Shown one piece after another: positions 10,701 through 19,395 of a stretch of 33,877 nt of DNA. A program made the position numbers and the translations under genes. Origin of the DNA: DAOTXK01 sp034435395. Its GTDB lineage: Bacteria > Chloroflexota > Anaerolineae > Aggregatilineales > Ch27. Position 1 is the stretch's first letter; each line of letters opens with the position of its first letter. The stretch lies in NCBI GenBank assembly GCA_034435395.1, contig DAOTXK010000074.1:1-33877 (forward strand), read 5' to 3'. The notes beneath the pieces were generated by a model, which was given only the letters and a program-made list of their open reading frames with translations, had not been told where the DNA came from and did not search any database.

Positions 10701-12730
10701 GCCAGATTCAACTCAACCACGGCCAAACGGTGATCGGAGGCATCGCCCTCCAGCACGGCACGTCCTGAAGGCAGGACATTCCGCAGCCACAGGTAGTCGA
10801 AGCGCGCCAGCAAGGCTTCGCCACGCCGCAAGGTGGCAGAGCTTTGTAAGGGCATATCGGCGAAGGGGTCGCTGAACCCGGTCTGTATCAGCCGGTCATA
10901 CACGGGCGAATCGGGTGAATTGTTAAATGTGCCCCCCAGCACAACCCGTCCTAAAACGCCGCCGGGATGATCGGCGCTGATCACGGCCAGCGTCTCTTGC
11001 AATTGCTGCCACTGATCCTGCTCCTGAAGGGCCAGCAATTCCTGATCCTGAGCGAACAGCAGGCCCAGCCAGGTGTTATACACGTCCAGCACGCCTTCGT
11101 CCGGCTGAATCTGCACCCGCTGCAACCCCGTCTGCCAGCCCCGGCTGGTCAGCAGCACACCTGCCTCCTGGGTGACCGGCACCCTGGACAGCACCGCCAG
11201 CCCCTGCAGGGACTCGTTGGTCGGCAGGTAGTGAACCTCCATGCCCAGATGCCGCCCCAGCCACAACGCCTGATCGACCCCAAACGAGACCAGCCGCCCG
11301 GCGTCCACTTCTTGCAGCAAAACAACATCCGCCCCACTGGTCCAGATGGTGTCGATCATGCCGTCCAGAGCATAGTCAAAGTACAGGCTGTAACCGCCAT
11401 GAATGTTGTAGGTGGCGATCCTGATTCGGTCCATGTCAGTGCGATAGGCGATCTGGGGAGGCAACACCCCCAGCGCGACTACCACGGCCCCCACGAAAAC
11501 GGCCCCACCGCCGGACGCCGCTTCCCGAAGTGACCCTCTCTGCCAGGGAATGCGCCGTCGCGTATCCATCAAGGGCACGCTGGATAGCGCGGCCGCCACC
11601 AGCACCACCACCAGTCCCAAACCGCGCATCGCCCGCAGCAGGCTGCTCAGCCAGCCCAAACCACCGCCAAAATCCCGCACAAACGCGTATTCATATGTAA
11701 AAAAATCAGCTCCGCCCAATACCGCCAGTGCCGCAAACGCCAGGACGAACGCCCAACCTGTCACATCACGCTCGGATTGGCTCACTGGCCGGACAATCCA
11801 CCACAGGGATAACACCACCAGAAACTGCGCGATAAACAACGCCGCCAGAGAGATAATGCCGTTGAAGCGGTTGCCGATCACGAGCAGCAGGCAGATGATA
11901 AGCAGCCAGAACCAGCCGCGCCACTGCACATCAACCAGCGTCAGCACGCGGCGGGCCACCTCACGCGCGGCGGGCACGAGCGGCAGGGCCGTCGCCGCGG
12001 CTAGCCAGGGCGCTACCAGCGTATACTCGATGCCACTCCAGCGGGCCAGGGCATTCGGCAGGCCCAACAGCGCGCCTTCCAGAAACAACAGCCCTCCCAG
12101 CGCCACGCCGCCCCCCAGCGCCACGCCGGAGTAGACCTCGACAGCCGCGAACGATGATCCCCGCCGGAAGACCGAACGGAATACCGCGATCACAAACAGA
12201 CCGATGGAGAGCGCGGTCTGTGGGCCCAGAAACGTCTCCGTCCAGGTCGGGTCGAACGTCTGCCCATATGCGCGGATGATCTGGTCCATGATAAGACCGC
12301 TGATCAGCGCCACCGCAAACTGTGCCGGATACTGCCGGGCCAACGCGGCCAGGTAGAGTGCCGCCCCAGCCGCAACAATTGCCGCCCCCATCACCTTAAA
12401 CAACGGCACATCCAGCGTCATAAACACCCGGCCCACCGCCACGGCCGCCGCGGTCACCGGGAAGGCGACAGGCCGCCGGGCAAGACCATATGCCAGGAGC
12501 GGGGCTAAGGCCGCCACCGCAACAATAACAACCTCCACCTGGGCCACTGCTGGAAGCACTGCCCCCGGCACAGGGGGATCGGGGTAGCCCAACCGGAGCA
12601 CAATATCAGCGCTGGAAACATGAGCGTAAATCGTGCCAAACAGCAGCCGCAGGGCCTGGGCCAAAAACCAACAGACGGCCCCCGCCTCCACCAACCAGGA
12701 TATGCGCCAGAGCATCCCTCGACGTAGCAT
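10694..12730 (-). CDS. Polytopic membrane protein with C-terminal endonuclease/exonuclease/phosphatase (EEP)-like domain
   Basis: A 678-residue protein. The first 430 or so residues hold roughly 12-13 hydrophobic segments, for example AGAVCWFLAQALRLLFG, WFWLLIICLLLVIG and GAVFVGAVVVALGVLP. The C-terminal 240 residues are an EEP-like fold beginning RIRIATYNIHGGYS (Asn442), then DVVLLQEVDAG (Glu474), LAVLSRVPV, FDYLWLRN and a final ASDHRLAVVEL (Asp666, His667). The usual GDFN motif reads GGTFNN, so the catalytic Asp is Thr601, and the usual T-H-L reads NTWL; the active site may be altered. The architecture of many helices followed by an EEP domain recalls eukaryotic Cwh43/PGAP2IP, but this is only an analogy. 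ATG 12730 was chosen over 12793 because it starts just before the first helix. No operon partner. Confidence 0.8.
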   Translation of the reverse strand: MLRRGMLWRISWLVEAGAVCWFLAQALRLLFGTIYAHVSSADIVLRLGYPDPPVPGAVLPAVAQVEVVIVAVAALAPLLAYGLARRPVAFPVTAAAVAVGRVFMTLDVPLFKVMGAAIVAAGAALYLAALARQYPAQFAVALISGLIMDQIIRAYGQTFDPTWTETFLGPQTALSIGLFVIAVFRSVFRRGSSFAAVEVYSGVALGGGVALGGLLFLEGALLGLPNALARWSGIEYTLVAPWLAAATALPLVPAAREVARRVLTLVDVQWRGWFWLLIICLLLVIGNRFNGIISLAALFIAQFLVVLSLWWIVRPVSQSERDVTGWAFVLAFAALAVLGGADFFTYEYAFVRDFGGGLGWLSSLLRAMRGLGLVVVLVAAALSSVPLMDTRRRIPWQRGSLREAASGGGAVFVGAVVVALGVLPPQIAYRTDMDRIRIATYNIHGGYSLYFDYALDGMIDTIWTSGADVVLLQEVDAGRLVSFGVDQALWLGRHLGMEVHYLPTNESLQGLAVLSRVPVTQEAGVLLTSRGWQTGLQRVQIQPDEGVLDVYNTWLGLLFAQDQELLALQEQDQWQQLQETLAVISADHPGGVLGRVVLGGTFNNSPDSPVYDRLIQTGFSDPFADMPLQSSATLRRGEALLARFDYLWLRNVLPSGRAVLEGDASDHRLAVVELNLAQ

Positions 12731-12891
12731 ACGTTTCCCAACCTCTTGTTGGCCCGCGAGCTGGCAACCCGTCCCGTGACGCGCCGCCGCCACCCATTAT
12801 CCCTGATCAGGTGACTCTGCGCACCTTCCGCCTTCCCGGCGGCACAGCCCGGATGGCGACTGTACCCTGTCCTCGACGCCCGTATCCAGGT

Positions 12892-12897
12892 TATAAT
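12892..12897 (+). promoter_or_regulatory. Candidate -10 element for the deaminase fusion gene
   Basis: TATAAT within AGGTTATAATGG, 30 bases upstream of ATG 12928. A transcript starting near 12904 would carry the ribosome site and almost no other leader. No convincing -35. Confidence 0.5.
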
Positions 12898-12927
12898 GGC
12901 CTAACGCTGGGAACAAGGAGAGACCCC

Positions 12928-14907
12928 ATGGAACACGCCGACACCCTGCTGACTGGCGGCATCGTCGTCACCATGGATGATAGTTTTAACATCATACCGG
13001 CTGGCGGGGTTGCCATTCGGGGCAGCCAGATCGTCGCCGTCGGCCCCAGCCATGAACTGGCCGCCACCTACCGGGCCACAGAAACGGTCAATTGTGACGG
13101 CCAGATCATCATGCCTGGCCTGGTTAATGCCCACACCCACGTCCCCATGACGCTGCTCCGTGGGCTGGCCGACGACCTGCGCCTGGATGTCTGGCTGATG
13201 GGTTATATGATGCCGGTTGAGCGCGAGTTCGTCAGCCCTGAGTTCTGCTACCAGGGCGCATTGCTGGCCTGTGCCGAGATGATACGCGGTGGCACCACGC
13301 TGTTTGCGGACATGTATTACTTTGAGGCAGACATCGCTCGCGCCGTCGACCAAGCCGGGATGCGCGCTGTCCTGGGCCAGACCATTCTGAAGTTCCCGGC
13401 TCCGGATGCCCAGAGTTACGAGGAGAGCCTGGCTTACACCCGCCAGTTCATCCAGGACTGGCGCGGCCATACGCGCATCACACCTGCCGTGGCCCCCCAT
13501 GCCCCGTATACCAACACCGCGCCCATCATCCGGGCGTGCACTGACCTCGCCCTGGAGTTCGACGTTCCCCTGCTGACCCATCTCGCCGAGACGCGCCTGG
13601 AAGTCGATGAGAGCCGCCGGGACTATGACATGTCCGTCGTTTCCTGGGTGCAGGAACTGGGCATGCTGTCGGCCAAAGTGCTCGCGGCCCATTGTGTCCA
13701 CGTCGACAGCGACGATCTGCGCATTCTGCACCAACACGACACCCGCATCGCCCATAACCCCAGCAGTAACCTGAAACTCGCCAGCGGCATCGCGCCTGTG
13801 CAGGACATGCTTAATCGTGGCCTGATCGTGGGCATCGGCACAGATGGTACCGCCAGCAATAACGACCTCGACATGTTTGACGAGGCCCGTCTGGCGGCAT
13901 TCCTGGCCAAAGGCGCAACCTACGATCCAACCGCCCTGCCCGCCCGCCAGGCTCTGGCCATGGCCACCTGTATCGGCGCGGAGGCTCTTTTCCTTGGCGA
14001 CATCACCGGCAGTCTGGAAGTTGGCAAGCGCGCTGACCTGATCACGCTGGACCGTGCCCCGCTGCATAACTTCCCCCACTTCGCCCGCGATCCCAATGCC
14101 ATCTATTCCCAGATCGTCTACGCCGCCAAGAGCACCGATGTCATCCACGTGTTATGCGATGGCCAATGGCTGATGCGCGATCAACGCCTGCTTACCGTCG
14201 ACGAGGTAGCCGTCCGGACCGCCGCCGAAGATTACGCCCACCGAATCGACCGATTCCTGATCGCCCGTGAGGGTAACGTGCTGAGCAAACTGGTGGCCAT
14301 CGGCGGCCTGGAACAGGAAGAAAGCTTTGAAATCCAGGTTAAGGCGCGGGTCCCTGACACCGAGGTCATCACCATCCTGCTTGGCCATAAAGACGTTCAG
14401 TTGGTGCGGCACACCCACTACCAGCAATATGACATCTACTTCTTGTTCGATGACGTAAAGCAGGGGCGGGTGCGTTACCGGGAGGATGATGCTATCGGCC
14501 CCGACGGCTCCATAGCCAGCGTCCGCACCCGCCTGACGTACACGATGCCGACCAAGGAACGGGAATTCGCCAATGCTATCCTCCTGTCCCGGTCCCAGTT
14601 TATCGCCTCCGCCGACCGGCCAGTGCGCTTCTACCGCGAGTACTTTCAGCCGGATCGGGAGTTGACGGTGGAAAAGGAGCGCCTGCGCTGGCACATCCTG
14701 TACAAGGGGGTGCTCTTTTACATTAACCTGGACGAACTGCAAAAGCCGGCGCACGACGGCTACTATCTGGAGATCAAGAGCCGCACCTGGTCGGCGCAGG
14801 ACGCCGAATACAAAGCAAAACTGACCAGCGAAATCCTGACGGCCCTGGATATCCGGCCCGATCAAACGGTCCGCGCGGAATATCTTGAACTGGCAAAATT
14901 GCCTTGA
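12928..14907 (+). CDS. mtaD: MtaD-type 5'-methylthioadenosine/S-adenosylhomocysteine deaminase fused to a CYTH-like domain
   Basis: A 659-residue two-part protein. Residues 1-440 are an amidohydrolase of the MtaD/TRZ-ATZ group: NAHTHVPMTLLRGLADDL (His69, His71), LTHLAETR (His218, Glu221), AAHCVHVD (His255), HNPSSNLKLASGIAP and GTDGTASNNDLDM (Asp306). These are the metal and catalytic residues of enzymes that deaminate S-adenosylhomocysteine, methylthioadenosine or adenosine. Residues 466-655 look like a CYTH (adenylate cyclase/thiamine triphosphatase) tunnel fold. FEIQVKAR has E468-x-Q470-x-K472 in place of E-x-E-x-K, followed by YFLFDD, GRVRYRED, VRTRLTY and YYLEIKSRTWSAQDAEYKAKL. CYTH enzymes act on triphosphates or polyphosphate. 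No stop or frameshift separates the two parts. AAGGAGAG precedes ATG 12928. Confidence 0.85.
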   Translation: MEHADTLLTGGIVVTMDDSFNIIPAGGVAIRGSQIVAVGPSHELAATYRATETVNCDGQIIMPGLVNAHTHVPMTLLRGLADDLRLDVWLMGYMMPVEREFVSPEFCYQGALLACAEMIRGGTTLFADMYYFEADIARAVDQAGMRAVLGQTILKFPAPDAQSYEESLAYTRQFIQDWRGHTRITPAVAPHAPYTNTAPIIRACTDLALEFDVPLLTHLAETRLEVDESRRDYDMSVVSWVQELGMLSAKVLAAHCVHVDSDDLRILHQHDTRIAHNPSSNLKLASGIAPVQDMLNRGLIVGIGTDGTASNNDLDMFDEARLAAFLAKGATYDPTALPARQALAMATCIGAEALFLGDITGSLEVGKRADLITLDRAPLHNFPHFARDPNAIYSQIVYAAKSTDVIHVLCDGQWLMRDQRLLTVDEVAVRTAAEDYAHRIDRFLIAREGNVLSKLVAIGGLEQEESFEIQVKARVPDTEVITILLGHKDVQLVRHTHYQQYDIYFLFDDVKQGRVRYREDDAIGPDGSIASVRTRLTYTMPTKEREFANAILLSRSQFIASADRPVRFYREYFQPDRELTVEKERLRWHILYKGVLFYINLDELQKPAHDGYYLEIKSRTWSAQDAEYKAKLTSEILTALDIRPDQTVRAEYLELAKLP

Positions 14908-14913
14908 CGCCGC

Positions 14914-15570
14914 CTAGCTGGGATTATCCAGCCGGAAGCCATGTCCGCGCACCGTCACCACATACTGGTGGTGGGGGTCCACCTCGGCCAGTCGGTCACG
15001 GAGGCGACGCACCAGCGCATCAATCGCCTGTTCACTGACGCCCTCGCCCGCCGCTTCCGGCCACACGGACTCAATCACCTCCTCCCGGGTGCAGACCGCT
15101 CCCTCGGCGTCGGCCAGGAGCTGCAACAGCCGGTATTGGGGCAGACTCAGCGGCGGGAGCACTTCCTGCTGCCCGATAAACACCCGCCGGGCATCACGAT
15201 CCAGCGACAGACGGCTCTTAAGGCGCGACGGGTCAAAGGAAAGCTCAACCGTCGCATCGGATTCATTAAACGTGATCCGCACCGTCATCGCCAGTTGAAT
15301 TTTGTCACCGTCTGACAGCTGGCGGGGTTGTTGCAACACTTCTCCGTTCACCCAGGTCCCGTTCTTGCTCTCCAGGTCCTCAATATAGTAGGAGCCTTCT
15401 TCCCGCCAGATGCGCGCGTGCTGGCGAGAAATGGCCCGGTCATTCAACACCAAGTTACACTCTTCGCCACGCCCAATAATAAAATCGTCCGCGTCGACGA
15501 GCACACGGAGTCCCATGTGCTCCCCCTCCTCAATTGTGAGCACAGGTCTTTCGCTGACCGAATTCGCCAT
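14914..15570 (-). CDS. FHA domain plus OmpR/PhoB-type winged-helix regulator
   Basis: A 218-residue protein. The N-terminal FHA domain (about 10-105) has FIIGRGEECNLVLND (Arg34), ISRQHARI (Ser49, His51) and DLESKNGTWVNG (Asn70, Gly71), all the residues that bind phosphothreonine peptides. The C-terminal winged helix (about 128-215) matches the Trans_reg_C family: LSLPQYRLLQLLADAEGAVCTREEVIESVWPEA, ALVRRLRDRL, and VVTVRGHGFRL. There is no receiver domain, so input probably comes from a Ser/Thr protein kinase through pThr recognition and not from a histidine kinase; this is inference. The start ATG 15570 has a GAGGGGAG ribosome site. Convergent with the deaminase fusion, six bases apart. No kinase gene is in the window. 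Confidence 0.88.
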   Translation of the reverse strand: MANSVSERPVLTIEEGEHMGLRVLVDADDFIIGRGEECNLVLNDRAISRQHARIWREEGSYYIEDLESKNGTWVNGEVLQQPRQLSDGDKIQLAMTVRITFNESDATVELSFDPSRLKSRLSLDRDARRVFIGQQEVLPPLSLPQYRLLQLLADAEGAVCTREEVIESVWPEAAGEGVSEQAIDALVRRLRDRLAEVDPHHQYVVTVRGHGFRLDNPS

Positions 15571-16188
15571 GCCAAACTCCCCTCATCTTCTCCGTGCGGA
15601 GCAGACCGCCATAACCCTCATGCAGTGTTTTCGGCGTTCTACATGAGGATCAGCCAGCGGTTTTACCGGCGAGCGCCCGCGCCCACCGATCCGACAGGTG
15701 GTGAGCCTGATCCGATCACGGCTGCCCACCCCGCACTCAGGCGAAAGTCTCTTCTCTTTTTATGCGGCGTCCCTCCAATACCATCCGGCTATGGAAGGTC
15801 TCTCTCTGGAGCGAGCAACTGGCCGGGCGTACACCACGGTGTGGACCGCCACGACGCGGCCAAAGTCTGCCGGGCCGATCAACGCCCAGCAGGCCAGCGC
15901 CCCCTGCTCTCATGACGAGTCATTGCAGCCATCAGTCAGCTTCGCCAGCTATATTGTGAACAGATATCGCTCTATTATCATCAGGACAATCTCAGTATAC
16001 TCCATGCCCCTGGCGCATCGCAACGACAAAGACTACAATCTCCCATCATCACAATTACCTTCACGCGATCGGTTCGGCAGACCGGGCGGCATGGGCAGCG
16101 TTGACCTTCCGCCGACAGCTGTCTCCCCGGCTCTACAGTTTACGCCGCGTCAGGCTCACCGGCTGCCGGTTGCCCACCAGAGAGGCTT
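15571..16188. other. Long intergenic region between divergent FHA-regulator and cinA-like genes
   Basis: About 620 bases. A plus-strand frame at 15698-16192 ends in a four-base overlap with the cinA start, but its translation is compositionally odd, has no family resemblance and no ribosome site, so it is not called. The middle (15950-16060) is more AT-rich than its surroundings and contains AGTATACT (15994-16001), a palindrome that could act as a -10 on either strand. Nothing else is clear. Confidence 0.4.
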
Positions 16189-17379
16189 ATGAACGCCGAA
16201 ATCCTCAGCATTGGAACTGAGCTGCTGTTGGGCGAAATTGTCGATACCAACAGCGCCCACATCGCCCGTGTCCTGCGGGACATCGGCCTCAACCTGTTCT
16301 ATACCACGACCGTCGGCGACAATGAACAGCGTATCACCAGCGCGCTGAACATCGCCCTCGACCGTGCTGACGTGGTGATCACCACTGGCGGCCTGGGCCC
16401 CACGGTGGACGATGTCACCCGCCAGGCAGTGGCTGCCGCCACCCACCGCAAGCTGGTCTTTCACCAGGAACTGTACGACCAGATTGCCGAGCGGTTTGCC
16501 CGCTTCGGCAGCCAGATGAGCGACAACAATCGCCAGCAGGCCTTCATCCCGGAGGGTGCCATCCCCATCCCCAATCCCGTCGGCACGGCCCCCTGTTTCG
16601 CCGTGGCGTGCGAACGGGGCGTCGTCATCAGCCTGCCCGGCGTCCCCCGCGAGATGAAGTACCTGCTGGACACCGCCGTCGTGCCCTACCTGCGTGACCG
16701 CTTCCACCTGACTAGCGTCATCAAAGCCCGCATACTGCGCACGGCGGGCATCGGCGAAAGCCAGGTGGACGACGCCATCGGCGACCTGATGAAGCTGTCC
16801 AACCCCACCGTCGGGCTGGCCGCGCACGTCGGACAGACCGACATCCGCATCACCGCTAAAGCGGATGACGAGGCAACCGCCGACCGGATGATCGCCAAGG
16901 TCGAAGCTCAGGTACGCGAGCGGGTTGGCTCCTTTATCTACGGTGTGGGGAAAGAGAAGATCGAAACCGCGCTCGTCCGGGAATTGGGGCAGCACGGACT
17001 GACGCTGGCCATCAGCGAAACCGGCCTCGGCAACAAACTCCGGCACCGTCTGCTCGAAACACGAGGCGGACCTGATATTTTGGCCGGGGCGGAACACTAT
17101 GAGAGTGCGGAAGAACTGTCCCGGTCACTCGGCCTTGACGCAGCAGTCGCGCCGGAAGAGCTCGGTCTGAAGGCGGCCCATCGGGCACGCCAGCAGTTCG
17201 GGGCGGCGCTCAGCATCGCCGTCATCGTGCGCTCAGACCTCACCATCATCGCCGTGGTGACGCCCACCCTGGAAAAGACGCGCGTCTACCGCTTTGGGGA
17301 GCAGGATGGGCAACCGACCATCTGGGCCAGCACCTGGGGCATGGCGCTGGCCTGGCGCTGGCTGCACAATCACGCCTGA
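16189..17379 (+). CDS. cinA: CinA-family protein (molybdopterin-binding-like domain; degenerate C-terminal deamidase domain)
   Basis: A 396-residue protein. Residues 1-170 are a clear CinA N-terminal MoCF/COG1058 domain: AEILSIGTELLLGEIVDTNSAHIARVL, DVVITTGGLGPTVDDVTRQAVA, and LPGVPREMKYLLD. This domain has ADP-ribose pyrophosphatase activity in characterised CinA proteins. A middle KH-like part follows (RILRTAGIGESQVDDAIGDL). The C-terminal region should be the nicotinamide-mononucleotide deamidase (PncC), but the catalytic ESCTGG loop is replaced by LAISETGLGNKL (residues 274-283) and the later GIAGPGG loop is not seen. The enzyme is probably inactive as a deamidase, although the rest of the domain is still in frame. 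AGAGG lies just before ATG 16189. Confidence 0.87.
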   Translation: MNAEILSIGTELLLGEIVDTNSAHIARVLRDIGLNLFYTTTVGDNEQRITSALNIALDRADVVITTGGLGPTVDDVTRQAVAAATHRKLVFHQELYDQIAERFARFGSQMSDNNRQQAFIPEGAIPIPNPVGTAPCFAVACERGVVISLPGVPREMKYLLDTAVVPYLRDRFHLTSVIKARILRTAGIGESQVDDAIGDLMKLSNPTVGLAAHVGQTDIRITAKADDEATADRMIAKVEAQVRERVGSFIYGVGKEKIETALVRELGQHGLTLAISETGLGNKLRHRLLETRGGPDILAGAEHYESAEELSRSLGLDAAVAPEELGLKAAHRARQQFGAALSIAVIVRSDLTIIAVVTPTLEKTRVYRFGEQDGQPTIWASTWGMALAWRWLHNHA

Positions 17380-17453
17380 GGTCCGGTTTCCTCGCGCCAC
17401 CTTCGAGCCTTCTTGATGCACAAACAATCAGGGAGCCGCTGGCACCAAAGCGC

Positions 17454-19259
17454 CTAATCTTCCTCATCGAGCCTCAGGACCGCCATAAACGCTTCCTGCG
17501 GCACTTCAACATTGCCGATCATCTTGAGGCGCTTTTTGCCCTTCTTCTGCTTCTCCAGCAGCTTACGCTTGCGTGTCACGTCGCCGCCGTAACATTTGGC
17601 CAGCACATCCTTGCGCAGCGCTTTGACGTTGGCGCGGGAGATCACCCGTTTGCCGACCGCTGCCTGGATCGGCACGGCGAACAACTGACGGGGGATGAGC
17701 CGCTTCAGCTTGCTGACCAGCCGCTGCCCTTTCTGGTAGGCGTCGTCCCGGTGCACGATCATCGCCAGGGCGTCCACCGGCTGCTGGTTGACCAGCACGT
17801 CCAGCTTCACCAGATCGCCCGAACGGTAGCCGTCAAACTGGTAGTCCAGGCTGGCGTACCCCCGGGAAATGCTCTTGAGCCGGTCGTAAAAATCGACGAT
17901 CAGTTCCGACAGCGGGATGCGGTAGGTCAGCATCACCCGGGTGGCGTCCAGGTACTCCATCGTCTCATAGATGCCGTGTTTTCGGGTCACCAGGTCCATG
18001 ATCGGCCCGATGTAATCCTGCGGCGTGAAAACCTGTATCGTCATCCATGGCTCGCGGATTTCAGCGATCTCACCTTCGTCCGGGAGTTCCGAGGGCCGGT
18101 CGATGGTTATCGTCGAGCCGTCGCGCAGGACAACCTGATAGGCCACGCTGGGCGCGGTGGCCAGGATATCCAGGTCGTATTCCCGCTCCAGCCGCTCCTG
18201 CACGATCTCCATATGAAACAACCCCAAAAAACCGGCCCGAAAGCCGAAGTTCAACGCCTGGGAAGTCTCCGGCTGGTAGACGAGCGACGCATCATTAAGC
18301 TGCAACTTCTCCAGCGCGTCGCGTAAGTCTTCGTAATCGTCGTTGTCCACCGGATAAATCCCGGCGAAAACCATGGGCTTCACCTGCTGGTAACCGGGCA
18401 GCGGCTCAGTCGCGCCGTCACGGGCCGTGGTGATGGTATCGCCCACCCGGCATTCACGGACGGTTTTCAGGCCGGTCGCGATGTAGCCGACCTCCCCGGC
18501 GTGCAGGCTGCCCGTGGCCTTCATATCCGGACTGAACACCCCGATCTCAATCGGCTCCACTGGCGTCCCGCTGGCCATGAGCTTCAGGCGGTCTTGCGGC
18601 GTGAACTTCCCTTCCACGACACGCACATAGGCGATCACCCCCTTGTACGGGTCGTAATGCGAGTCAAAAATCAGCGCCCGCGCCGGCTTGTGTACATCCC
18701 CGGCGGGCGGGGGCACACGCGCGATCACCGCCTCCAACACCGCCCGCACATTCTCGCCCGTTTTGGCCGAGATCGGAATCACCTCATGCGCCGGGATGCC
18801 CAGCAGGTCCTCCAGTTCCCGCGCCACTTCGTCCGGACGCGCCGCCGGGAGGTCGATCTTGTTGACGACAGGGACGATCTCCAGGTCCTGCTCCAGCGCC
18901 ATGTAGAGATTGGCCAGGGTCTGCGCCTCAATACCCTGGCTGGCATCCACCACCAGCACCGCGCCCTCGCAGGCCTGCAGGGCGCGGCTGACTTCGTAAG
19001 AAAAATCGACGTGGCCGGGCGTATCGATCAGGTTGATCTCATACTGCTCGCCATCATCGGCGGTATACATCATACGCACCGCCGAAGCCTTGATCGTCAC
19101 GCCGCGCTCCCGCTCCAGTTCCATGCTGTCCAACACCTGCTCCTGCATATCTCGCTCGGAAATGGTGCCCGTCAACTGGAGCAGCCGGTCGGCCAGCGTG
19201 CTTTTGCCATGGTCGATATGGGCGATGATCGAAAAATTACGAATATGCGTGGTATCCAT
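17454..19259 (-). CDS. lepA: Elongation factor 4 (LepA) GTPase
   Basis: A 601-residue ribosome-associated GTPase that back-translocates or remodels stalled ribosomes. It has G1 AHIDHGKSTLADRL (residue 12 on), G3 DTPGHVDFSYEV, G4 NKIDLPAARP, domains II, III and V in the EF-G order, and the LepA-specific C-terminal tail KCYGGDVTRKRKLLEKQKKGKKRLK with VEVPQEAFMAVL. The length matches the family. Start ATG 19259 has a modest AGG-containing ribosome site. It lies 136 bases downstream of tlyA on the same strand, with a candidate promoter in the gap. Confidence 0.97.
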   Translation of the reverse strand: MDTTHIRNFSIIAHIDHGKSTLADRLLQLTGTISERDMQEQVLDSMELERERGVTIKASAVRMMYTADDGEQYEINLIDTPGHVDFSYEVSRALQACEGAVLVVDASQGIEAQTLANLYMALEQDLEIVPVVNKIDLPAARPDEVARELEDLLGIPAHEVIPISAKTGENVRAVLEAVIARVPPPAGDVHKPARALIFDSHYDPYKGVIAYVRVVEGKFTPQDRLKLMASGTPVEPIEIGVFSPDMKATGSLHAGEVGYIATGLKTVRECRVGDTITTARDGATEPLPGYQQVKPMVFAGIYPVDNDDYEDLRDALEKLQLNDASLVYQPETSQALNFGFRAGFLGLFHMEIVQERLEREYDLDILATAPSVAYQVVLRDGSTITIDRPSELPDEGEIAEIREPWMTIQVFTPQDYIGPIMDLVTRKHGIYETMEYLDATRVMLTYRIPLSELIVDFYDRLKSISRGYASLDYQFDGYRSGDLVKLDVLVNQQPVDALAMIVHRDDAYQKGQRLVSKLKRLIPRQLFAVPIQAAVGKRVISRANVKALRKDVLAKCYGGDVTRKRKLLEKQKKGKKRLKMIGNVEVPQEAFMAVLRLDEED

Positions 19260-19323
19260 GTGTGACCTGTCTCAAACCCAGGGAGCACCATTGCCAGGCA
19301 GGTGTCCAGCCCGATCGCCCAGG

Positions 19324-19329
19324 AGTATA
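19324..19329 (-). promoter_or_regulatory. Candidate lepA -10 element (GGTATACT)
   Basis: On the minus strand TCAGGTATACTCC ends 64 bases before the lepA start, in the tlyA-lepA gap. No clear -35. It would allow lepA to be transcribed separately from the upstream cluster. Confidence 0.4.
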
Positions 19330-19395
19330 CCTGAGCCGACCGCGCCCGTATAGACCGCGTGGGCAGCCACAATTGGCCATCCAGACACAGGCCGG

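Noticed and set aside
12901..14148. A 415-codon frame antisense to the deaminase.
   Set aside because: Antisense shadow. Its His/Gly/Asp-rich composition mirrors the sense codons, and the sense frame has all the amidohydrolase motifs.
15994..16001. AGTATACT palindrome as a bidirectional promoter for the FHA regulator and cinA genes.
   Set aside because: The leaders would be about 180 and more than 400 bases, and no -35 is visible on either strand; too weak to call.
15698..16192. A 164-codon plus-strand frame that overlaps the cinA start by four bases (ATGA), which looks like a coupled upstream gene.
   Set aside because: The translation has no domain-like hydrophobic pattern and no ribosome site, and its first part is rich in residues typical of read-through of GC-rich DNA. 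The overlap may be chance.
16156..17097. A 313-codon frame antisense to cinA.
   Set aside because: It is a shadow of the GC-rich codon pattern of cinA; the sense frame matches a known family.
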